DNA of 11,536 nucleotides, from contig JAJYNV010000395.1 of NCBI GenBank assembly GCA_021786135.1, positions 1-11,536 on the forward strand. The letters run 5' to 3'. How positions within the stretch are numbered: the first letter of the stretch is position 1; every line of letters starts with the position of its first letter. Shown here piece by piece: positions 5,664-11,536 of the stretch. The DNA comes from Bacillota bacterium. Its GTDB lineage: Bacteria > Bacillota > Sulfobacillia > JAJZYS01 > JAJYTV01. The translations under genes were made by a program, and so were the position numbers. The notes beneath the pieces are model-generated. The model did not search any database. It saw only the letters and a program-made list of their open reading frames with translations, and had not been told where the DNA came from.

Positions 5664-6848
5664 ATGCTTCAGACACAACAGGGCACCACATTCGAGGTTC
5701 CCAAGGTCAAGACACACCGCAGCGCATTCTGGGCCTTGACCTGGGCTCATCTAAACAACGACGCGCTCGCCAATTACCTGCCGGGTATCCTGCCCCTGAT
5801 CGCGGCCGAGCGGCACGTTCCGCTCTTCCTGCTCACGAGCCTTGTCACGATTCTGATGTTCGGTCAGGTGGTGCAGCCGTTGTCGGGGCTGCTCGCCGAT
5901 CGCATCGGTGGCCGCTCGCTCGCTCTGGGCGGTCCGCTCCTCTCCGTGGTCGGGGTCACGCTTGTCTCGCTCTCCCCAAGTTATGCCGGCATGGCGGCAG
6001 GCCTCTTCCTGGCCGGCATCGGGTCGACGTTGTTCCACCCGCAGGCCATGTCCGTCACGCGCACGCTTTCAGGCAAGCGACCCGGCTTCATGATGTCGCT
6101 CTTCATGGTCGGAGGAGAGTTCGGGCGCGCGATCGGCCCACTGGTGGCAACGCTTCTGGCGACCGCCTTCGGTCTCGCGCATCTCTGGCTTGTCGGTGTG
6201 CTGGTTGTGCTCACCTGGCCGTGGCTGCTGCGCGTCGTACCGTCGCTGCCGAAGCGCACCTCGAAGCAGGCGCCCGTGCAGTTTCGGCGGCATTTCAAGC
6301 CGGCTCTGGCGCTGGTCGCCTTCGCGGGGCTGAGGGCGGGCGCCATCTCCACCGTGACGACGCTCATGCCGATCCTCTGGCATCGCTCCGGCGGTTCGCT
6401 GGTGCTTGGCGCGTCGCTCGTGACGACGATGATCGGCATCGGCATCGTCGGCAACGTCGCGGGCGGTCTTTTGCGGGACCGTCTGGGCAGCGGCGTGGTC
6501 CTTTGGGGCTCGTCGGTGGCCGGCCTCGTCCTGCTCGCCCTGCTTCCCCTGGCGCACGGTCTGGTCTTCTGGCCGATCCTGGCCCTGCTGGGCATCGCCC
6601 TCTTCAGCACGTCACCCGTCACCAGCCTGATCGGACAGGACATCTTCAAGGAGAACCCCGGACTCGGCTCAGGCGTCGCGCTTGGTCTCGGCAACGGCGT
6701 CGGTGCGATCCTGTTGCTGCCGATCGGATTTGCCGCCGCCCGCGTAAGCCTGACGTTCGGACTCGCACTCGGCGCACTGCTGCTCGTCATCGCCTTCTTC
6801 AGCATCCGACCGCTCCTGGCCGCCACGGCCGACCACCGCACCGCCTGA
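5664..6848 (+). CDS. MFS transporter, fosmidomycin-resistance (Fsr)-like
   Basis: A 394-residue inner-membrane protein of the major facilitator superfamily, probably a proton-driven exporter. About twelve hydrophobic segments are visible, split by a basic loop (about 192-212). The N-half has HLNND (29-33), motif A GLLADRIGGR (75-84), and the stretch GIGSTLFHPQAMSVTR (118-133) with FMVGGEFGRAIGPL (147-160). This closely parallels the GTGSSVFHPE and VGGNFGSSLGPL region of E. coli Fsr. The second-half motif A copy is RDRLG (271-275). Length fits Fsr (about 400). The ATG has AAGGAG (5652-5657) 6 nt upstream. The real substrate is unknown: Fsr-like proteins are widespread and often not tied to fosmidomycin. 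It is divergent from the DUF59 gene, with a dyad in its leader that may be an operator. Confidence 0.88.
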   Translation: MLQTQQGTTFEVPKVKTHRSAFWALTWAHLNNDALANYLPGILPLIAAERHVPLFLLTSLVTILMFGQVVQPLSGLLADRIGGRSLALGGPLLSVVGVTLVSLSPSYAGMAAGLFLAGIGSTLFHPQAMSVTRTLSGKRPGFMMSLFMVGGEFGRAIGPLVATLLATAFGLAHLWLVGVLVVLTWPWLLRVVPSLPKRTSKQAPVQFRRHFKPALALVAFAGLRAGAISTVTTLMPILWHRSGGSLVLGASLVTTMIGIGIVGNVAGGLLRDRLGSGVVLWGSSVAGLVLLALLPLAHGLVFWPILALLGIALFSTSPVTSLIGQDIFKENPGLGSGVALGLGNGVGAILLLPIGFAAARVSLTFGLALGALLLVIAFFSIRPLLAATADHRTA

Positions 6849-6968
6849 GGCAAGCGGCCAGGGCCCGCGGCACAGGGGCAGAAGTGGGTGCATCTGGCTC
6901 GTTCGCCGTCGCAGGATTCGGCTGCAGATCACGGAACACCTCGACACGCGCGGCCCGGGAGGTCTCTC

Positions 6969-8978
6969 ATGCGACGCATCGTGCCGTTCCTGACGCTTCT
7001 CGCCTTGATCGTCATGCCGGTCGGCAGCGCCAGGGCGTCTTTCAGCTATTACGATCCGAGTCCGAACGGTGTGACGCTACTGGTCGCCACACCGGTCTTC
7101 TCCCTGCAGGCGCTGCCTGATCCCGGATCGAGCGTCGCCTGCACTCTGCAGTTCGAGGGCCAGAATATCACGATGCCTTACGACCAGCAGCAGCAGGGCT
7201 GCCTCTACCAGTGGCCGACTCCGCTCGGGCCCGGCAGCTACACGGCGACGATCACCGCCACGTCGCCGGGGGTCGCTCCACTCGTTGACACCCTGCAGTT
7301 CTCCGTGGCGCAGGGCGCCCTCTCCTCCCTGCCCCAGGAGAACCTCCAGAGCATCGAAGCGCAGCGCGTGCTCGACTTTGTTCGGAACGAGCTCTCGCTC
7401 CCGTCCGTCGGGTTCGATGGCGCCTTGCAGGCCGCTTCGCAGGATCACGCGCAGTACTTCGTGACGAACCAGAATCTCTACCCGGCCAGCGTGAGCATGC
7501 ATTCCGAACCGAGCTCCCAGGCAAGCGGCTTCACCGGCACCTGGCCGCTCGACCGAGACAACGCGTTCTCAGCCGTCGCCGGCGGCAACGAAGTCATGGT
7601 TGCGGGCGACCCAAGCGGTCCCTACAGCCTGCAGGGCCTCTTCGACACGACCTTCCACCGCTTCGGCCTTCTTGACCCGACGTTGACTGCCATCGGCGCA
7701 GGCATGTTCCAGAACCCGAGCACAGACCTTTCGGGCCAATCCGCGTATGTCGTCGACATGGATACGGGCTTCGACCAGGCGACGGCCTTCTCGTGGGCCT
7801 TCCCCTGGAACGGGGAGACGAACGTCCCCATCGCCTTCGAGGGCGAGGATCCCGATCCTCTCGCGAACATCGCGCCCGCCGCACAGACGCAGGCGCTGCC
7901 GGAGTCGGGCTACCCCGTGAGCCTCACCTTCGATCCCAGCCAGGTACAGTCCGTCGCAGTGTCGCAGGCCACCCTGAGCCAGGACGGGACCGCCGTGCCC
8001 ACCTATCTTGTGGACGCCGCGACCTATGAGGACCAGAACGCTACCTACCCCGGCGAGACGATGGGCACATCGGTGGCGCTCTTCCCGCAGCAGCCTCTGC
8101 AGTATCAGACGACCTACACAGCCAGCATGTCCGGCTCGCTTACGCTGGCAAGCGGCCATACGGAGCCCTTCGCAGAGACCTGGTCCTTCACGACCGGTGC
8201 CGCGCCCGTGGTCACGGACGTGTACGAGGACGGCGGCACGCTGTTTGTCGAAGGGCAGAACCTGAGCCAGTCCTACGTCTCGACCTACTGGTTCCCAGGC
8301 GGCAGCAATCCGACGCTCGGCAACCCGTCCTACCAGGGCGGCCACCTGATCACGGCCCCTGTCACCGGCACTGTGACCAAGGTTGAGCTGACCGACGGCT
8401 CCACCGGCAAGGTGCTCGGAGACTACGCCGTCGCCGCCGCGCCCTTCACCGACACGGGCAGTTCGAGCTCGAGCCAGTACTATGTCGATGCCGATCATGC
8501 GGCAGGACTCGTCCAAGGCTACCCGGACGGCACCTTCCGCCCCGATGCGGCTGTGACCGGCGCCCAGGCGATCGCCATGCTCTATCGGGCCATGGGCTCG
8601 CCCAGCACCCTGGGCGACCCTGCTGTCGCGGGGGTGCCGGCCTGGGCGTCCTCGGCGGTCGCATGGGCCTACGCCCAGAATGTCGTCCTGCCCGGTGACG
8701 GCTTTTCGGCCTACGCTCCGGCTACCCGGGCGCAGCTCGCGACATGGCTCTGGCGCGCGTTCGGCCTGCCGCCCGGCAGTGCAGCGCCCGGCTTCACCGA
8801 TGCGGCCTCGATCCCCAAGACCTTTCAGGGCTACGTCGACGCCGCCGCGGCCGACGGCGTCGTGCTCGGCTACCCGGATGGAAGCTTCCGGCCAAACGCC
8901 ACCGTGGAGCGCGGCGCTTTCGCCATCTGGGCATGGCGCCTGCATGCGGCGCTCATCTCGCCGCAGGTGCTGTTCTGA
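6969..8978 (+). CDS. Secreted CAP-domain protein with Ig-like modules and C-terminal SLH anchor
   Basis: A 669-residue surface protein. It has a clear signal peptide (MRRIVPFLTLLALIVMP, cleavage probably after SARA at 20-23). A beta-rich region (about 24-115) precedes a CAP/SCP-like (YkwD-type) domain (about 124-267), with RVLDFVRNELSLPSVGFD, H178 in MHSE, E208 in GGNEVM, H230 in TTFHRFG, and AIGAGMF. An Ig-like module follows (about 306-410, ending in a WSFTTG motif), then an IPT-like segment (412-488), a Ser-rich linker (498-502) and three SLH repeats (about 504-543, 549-599, 608-659), with QGYPDGTFRPDA and LGYPDGSFRPNA. The ATG has GGGAGG (6957-6962) 6 nt upstream; the frame is open further upstream but lacks a ribosome site. 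It begins 120 bp after the MFS gene. CAP domains of this kind have no single known activity in bacteria; the anchor to cell-wall polymer is the firm part. Confidence 0.9.
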   Translation: MRRIVPFLTLLALIVMPVGSARASFSYYDPSPNGVTLLVATPVFSLQALPDPGSSVACTLQFEGQNITMPYDQQQQGCLYQWPTPLGPGSYTATITATSPGVAPLVDTLQFSVAQGALSSLPQENLQSIEAQRVLDFVRNELSLPSVGFDGALQAASQDHAQYFVTNQNLYPASVSMHSEPSSQASGFTGTWPLDRDNAFSAVAGGNEVMVAGDPSGPYSLQGLFDTTFHRFGLLDPTLTAIGAGMFQNPSTDLSGQSAYVVDMDTGFDQATAFSWAFPWNGETNVPIAFEGEDPDPLANIAPAAQTQALPESGYPVSLTFDPSQVQSVAVSQATLSQDGTAVPTYLVDAATYEDQNATYPGETMGTSVALFPQQPLQYQTTYTASMSGSLTLASGHTEPFAETWSFTTGAAPVVTDVYEDGGTLFVEGQNLSQSYVSTYWFPGGSNPTLGNPSYQGGHLITAPVTGTVTKVELTDGSTGKVLGDYAVAAAPFTDTGSSSSSQYYVDADHAAGLVQGYPDGTFRPDAAVTGAQAIAMLYRAMGSPSTLGDPAVAGVPAWASSAVAWAYAQNVVLPGDGFSAYAPATRAQLATWLWRAFGLPPGSAAPGFTDAASIPKTFQGYVDAAAADGVVLGYPDGSFRPNATVERGAFAIWAWRLHAALISPQVLF

Positions 8979-9004
8979 CCGCCAGGTCGGGCGCTCGCCA
9001 GCCG

Positions 9005-9427
9005 GTGACGCTCATTCCCTTCGATCCCGCACAAGTGCCCGTCGCTGACATCCTGCACCTCCTGGAGTTGGCCGTAGGGCCGCCGAACCGGGAGCGCGCC
9101 CTGGCCGTGCTTGAGAGTCGAGAGGCGGCCAGGCTCTACGTTGCGCTGGCGGAGGGGCGACCGGCCGGAATCATCCGCTTCTGCCGCACCGGTCCAACGT
9201 CGGGCGAGATCACGCATCTCGCGGTCACGCCCGAGTATCAGCGTCAGGGCATCGGGAGAGCCATGGTGCACGAGCTCGCGCATCTCGAAGCGCTGCGAGA
9301 AGTCTGGGCGGAAACCGACCAGGCTGCGGTGGGCTTCTACCACAGCCTGGGCTTCGATATCGCCTCGCTCGGTGAAAAGTATCCAGGTGTGGAGAGGTTT
9401 CGCTGTACGCTCCACTGCGCGGGATAG
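9005..9427 (+). CDS. GNAT-family N-acetyltransferase
   Basis: A 140-residue protein of the GNAT fold that would transfer an acetyl group from acetyl-CoA to an unknown amine substrate in the cytoplasm. Motif A is clear: ITHLAVTPEYQRQGIGRAMV (69-88), with the pyrophosphate-binding QRQGIG. Motif B follows as AVGFYHSLGF (108-117). The start is weakly supported. GTG at 9005 is the first in-frame start after the SLH gene stop (8976-8978), 26 bp away, and begins with a family-like VTLIPFD. There is no good ribosome site; AGGTCGGG lies too far upstream. Translation may be coupled to the preceding gene. The same frame is open upstream through the SLH gene, but that part reads as an Arg-rich shadow. 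The substrate cannot be told from sequence. Confidence 0.85.
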   Translation: MTLIPFDPAQVPVADILHLLELAVGPPNRERALAVLESREAARLYVALAEGRPAGIIRFCRTGPTSGEITHLAVTPEYQRQGIGRAMVHELAHLEALREVWAETDQAAVGFYHSLGFDIASLGEKYPGVERFRCTLHCAG

Positions 9428-9565
9428 TACCTGACGCCCATGGTCCGGCCTCGAAGGATGTCGCAGCCGCCGCACCGACCGCGCCCGACAGCGAATGCAT
9501 GTTTCACGGACCTGTCCTACGTCCAAATAGATCGATCTGCCACCGGCCAATCGGCGGTGCTAGTC

Positions 9566-9574
9566 TGGTATGAT
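9566..9574 (+). promoter_or_regulatory. Extended -10 promoter for the diguanylate cyclase gene
   Basis: TGGTATGAT matches TGnTATAAT with 5/6 in the hexamer. No good -35 is visible; the bulged hairpin CACCG...CGGTG (9541-9559) occupies that area and may be an operator instead. The predicted start near 9581 gives a leader of about 140 nt. Confidence 0.45.
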
Positions 9575-9587
9575 GGTGCAAGGATCT

Positions 9588-9677
9588 GCCGATTGCGCCA
9601 GATGTTCGACAAATGTCGACAGGTTTCTTGCGCCCGATCGGCGAAACAGGGCAGGACATCTGCCGGATCTTCCCTGT
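9588..9677 (+). promoter_or_regulatory. Structured 5' leader of the diguanylate cyclase gene
   Basis: An outer stem GCCGAT (9588-9593) with ATCGGC (9637-9642) extends to GCGC (9595-9598) with GCGC (9630-9633). It encloses a dyad TCGACA-AA-TGTCGA (9606-9619). A second element follows: ACAGGG (9646-9651) with CCCTGT (9672-9677), overlapping GGCAG-GACAT-CTGCC (9650-9664), so two alternative folds compete. It does not match the c-di-GMP-I (GEMM) core as I know it. It could be a regulatory RNA or a cluster of operator dyads. Confidence 0.35.
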
Positions 9678-9724
9678 AAAGCGTGGACACTCTGGTCTGA
9701 GCACGGGGGTGCAGTGCCGTGCCT

Positions 9725-11536
9725 ATGCTGCGTTGGTTGCAGAGCCATCTCTCGAGACAGGTAACCCTCGTCGTAGCAGTCCTGGCTCTGGTGATTGTTG
9801 CGCAAGGCGTCTTCAATCTGGTCCAGCTCCGCAGGATTGATGGCGCCCTGACGCAGACCGTGCAGAGTTCGGCCGCGATGGTCGAGCGTGTCCACCGCAT
9901 GCACAACGCCTTCCTCACTTTCGACGACCAGGCCAACATGTGGGTCGGCCTTCAGCCCTACGGGTTGCAGTCCGCCTTGGCGAAGGCGACCCTGGCTCAG
10001 GTTCTGTCCGCAAGGCGGCAGTTGGACCTCGGGCTCACCCAGTTGCGCCGCGATCAACTGCCGGCCGACCAAAGGGTCCTGATCGAGCGGATCTCCGTCT
10101 CCATCGCGTCGTACGAGCAGATCTGGTCGCAGATCTACAGCCTCGCCTACACACACCCGAACCACGCCGCAGATCTCATGTACATCGGCAACGAACAGGT
10201 GACCAGCCGCGCGATGCACGAGTTTGCCGCCCTGAACGCCCTCTTGGCGCGTCAGGCGCAAAGTGAGGTCACGGCGGCCCGCCGCTCGGCCGGCGAGGTC
10301 GAAACGGCGCTCCTGGTCGAAGCCATCATCGTACTGCTTCTGGGCGTCATGGCCGTACAGGTCGTCCGCCGGGCCGTTCGGCCGTTGCCGCGCCTTGCGC
10401 GCACGCTCGACCGGATGGCGGCGGGCGAGTTCCAGACGCCGGTCGAGCCTTCGAACCGCCGCGACGAGATCGGCCGCCTGACAGACGCCACGGCCGTCCT
10501 CGGCGGCTACCTCGTACAGGCCCGGGCCGAGCAGCAGCAGCGTGCGGACGACCTTGAGCGCCTGGTGGCCTATAACGCCCTGCTTGCGGAGGCGGGCCGC
10601 CTCGCAGCGACGGCCGACGACGACAAGACGCTCCTGACCGAGCTTTGCCGGCTCGTCCACTACCGCGCCAACCTGCCGCTCACCTGGGTGGGTGTGCCGG
10701 ATGGAACCGGTGCCGTGCAGATCTACGCCGCCGCCGGCGCCACCGCCTACGCCGAAGAGATGCGCACCTCTGTGAACCCGGACGAGCCCGAGGGCAAGGG
10801 GCCTTCGGGCCGTGCCTGGCGCACCGGCGAGGTGCAGTATGTGGCCTCTATCGCCGACCATCCCGCTACAGCTCCCTGGCGGACCCTGACGCAAGCCTAC
10901 GGCTTGACTGGCCTCGTCGCCGTCCCGTTCGAGCGGGGCGGCAGGCGCTGGGGCATCCTCAGCTTCTACCTGAGCGGCGGCCAGGAGTTCGGCCCCGATG
11001 TTCGTCTGCTGCTCGACGAGCTGGCGCGCACCCTGAGCCAGGGGCTGGACCGGATCGACGCCGAGGCGCGCACAAGAGAACTCCTGACGGTGCAGGGGCT
11101 TCTTCTCGATCAGGCGCACGCCGGCATCTCCATGGGCCGCGACCGCGTGCTGATCGTCGCGAACCGCCATCTCGTCGACATGCTCGGCTACGACGGTCCC
11201 GAGGATCTCGTAGGGCAGTCGGCGCGTATCCTCTATGCGTCCGACGAGGAGTACAGGCGCGTGGGCGAGATCTACGAAACGCTGGCCGAGCGGGGTGTCG
11301 GCGTCATGTCCAACGTGCGCCTCGCCCGCCGCGACGGCAGGGAACTCGTCGGCGACGTGACGATGAGCCTTGTGCAGAGGGAGGGCCTCAGCACGGTCGT
11401 CTGGACCGTGCATGACGTGACGGAGCGCTTCGCGCTCGAGCAGGAACTCGAGCAGCAGGCCTACCATGACACCTTGACGGGTCTGCCGAACAAGCGGGCG
11501 CTGGATCTCGAACTGAGGCGCGCGGTGGAGCGCACG
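9725..11536 (+). CDS. Membrane sensor diguanylate cyclase (4HB-HAMP-GAF-PAS-GGDEF), truncated by window end
   Basis: The 604 visible codons encode a signalling protein that would make c-di-GMP at the inner face of the membrane. TM1 (13-34) and TM2 (195-214) flank a helical extracytoplasmic sensor (35-194) of four-helix-bundle type, with DDQANMWVG at 67-75. Then come HAMP (212-264; PLPRLARTLDRMAAGEF, DEIGRL), a Gln-rich coiled coil (265-280), GAF (285-441), PAS (458-568; NRHLVDMLGY, TVHDVTER) and the opening of a GGDEF domain (from 579; YHDTLTGLPNKRAL). The catalytic GGDEF motif lies right of the window, so activity, an inhibitory I-site and any EAL domain cannot be judged. The start is ATG at 9725 or the GTG two codons earlier (9719), which has GGGGG 9 nt upstream. 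A long antisense open frame over this gene is a high-GC shadow. Confidence 0.92.
   Translation, partial: MLRWLQSHLSRQVTLVVAVLALVIVAQGVFNLVQLRRIDGALTQTVQSSAAMVERVHRMHNAFLTFDDQANMWVGLQPYGLQSALAKATLAQVLSARRQLDLGLTQLRRDQLPADQRVLIERISVSIASYEQIWSQIYSLAYTHPNHAADLMYIGNEQVTSRAMHEFAALNALLARQAQSEVTAARRSAGEVETALLVEAIIVLLLGVMAVQVVRRAVRPLPRLARTLDRMAAGEFQTPVEPSNRRDEIGRLTDATAVLGGYLVQARAEQQQRADDLERLVAYNALLAEAGRLAATADDDKTLLTELCRLVHYRANLPLTWVGVPDGTGAVQIYAAAGATAYAEEMRTSVNPDEPEGKGPSGRAWRTGEVQYVASIADHPATAPWRTLTQAYGLTGLVAVPFERGGRRWGILSFYLSGGQEFGPDVRLLLDELARTLSQGLDRIDAEARTRELLTVQGLLLDQAHAGISMGRDRVLIVANRHLVDMLGYDGPEDLVGQSARILYASDEEYRRVGEIYETLAERGVGVMSNVRLARRDGRELVGDVTMSLVQREGLSTVVWTVHDVTERFALEQELEQQAYHDTLTGLPNKRALDLELRRAVERT

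Larger units (their letters stand above)
9428..9724. other. Intergenic leader region upstream of the diguanylate cyclase
   Basis: About 300 bp without a supported gene. From left to right it holds a 10-bp palindrome AGATCGATCT (9529-9538), a bulged 7-bp hairpin (9541-9559), an extended -10 sequence (9566-9574) and a folded leader (9588-9677). Short frames on either strand lack ribosome sites and recognisable motifs. It is visibly less GC-rich than the flanking genes. Confidence 0.6.

Noticed and set aside
7569..8945. A 458-codon antisense frame over the CAP-SLH gene, and a similar one at 2595-3968
   Set aside because: Both lie opposite well-supported genes, have no ribosome site and give Arg/Gly-rich products without domains.
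8744..9004. N-terminal extension of the GNAT protein inside the SLH gene
   Set aside because: The extension is an Arg-rich out-of-frame reading of SLH repeats; GNAT homology begins only after the SLH stop.
9440..9679. A 79-codon frame between the GNAT and diguanylate cyclase genes
   Set aside because: It has no ribosome site and no recognisable motif, and it covers the predicted promoter and leader structures.
9640..9690. c-di-GMP-I (GEMM) riboswitch, suggested by ACAGGGCA and AAAGCG
   Set aside because: The rest of the conserved core and its order are missing, and the intervening sequence forms a simple GGCAG/CTGCC hairpin.
9560..11467. A 635-codon open frame antisense to the diguanylate cyclase gene
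   Set aside because: It mirrors the coding frame of an unmistakable TM-HAMP-GAF-PAS-GGDEF protein. The antisense product is low in motifs, and high-GC codon bias makes such stop-free shadows common.

Overview
The window is high-GC (by eye about 65%) chromosomal DNA, with tightly packed, clearly bacterial housekeeping and cell-surface genes. Two proteins carry S-layer homology (SLH) domains. A C-terminal processing protease ends in a copper-amine-oxidase-N-like domain. trxB and lgt sit next to each other, as they do (with hprK) in many Bacillota. Together these suggest a high-GC, monoderm, Bacillota-like bacterium with an S-layer. No rRNA or other taxonomic marker is present, so the lineage is an inference. 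I see no mobile elements, tRNAs, rRNAs, CRISPR arrays or prophage genes.

Layout. Positions 1-592 (minus) hold the N-terminal two-fifths or more of thioredoxin reductase trxB, cut by the window edge. A divergent intergenic region (593-890) carries a likely trxB promoter overlapped by an inverted repeat, and a good promoter for lgt. lgt (891-1697) is followed by a small NifU-C-terminal-type Fe-S scaffold gene (1743-1964) and a strong hairpin terminator. Next comes a secreted protein with three N-terminal SLH domains (2121-3416). It converges, across a large bidirectional hairpin, on a minus-strand S41 protease (ctpA-like, 3482-4981). Upstream of the protease, on the same strand, is a DUF59/MIP18-family gene (5149-5454), probably acting in Fe-S assembly.

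A divergent regulatory interval (5455-5663) leads to an Fsr-like major facilitator exporter (5664-6848). This is followed by a secreted CAP-domain protein with Ig-like modules and three C-terminal SLH domains (6969-8978), and a closely coupled GNAT acetyltransferase (9005-9427). A roughly 300-bp leader with an extended -10 promoter and several inverted repeats precedes a membrane sensor diguanylate cyclase (TM-4HB-TM-HAMP-GAF-PAS-GGDEF), which runs off the right edge.

How the genes relate. A cell-envelope theme runs through the window: lipoprotein maturation (Lgt), S-layer-anchored proteins, an extracytoplasmic processing protease and a surface-sensing c-di-GMP enzyme. Fe-S assembly (Nfu-like and DUF59) and thiol redox (TrxB) are a second theme. 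I found no clear novel system. The best leads are an Asp at the Lgt position normally held by the key His, putative operators at trxB and the MFS gene, the structured leader of the diguanylate cyclase, and the near-absent signal peptide of the first SLH protein.
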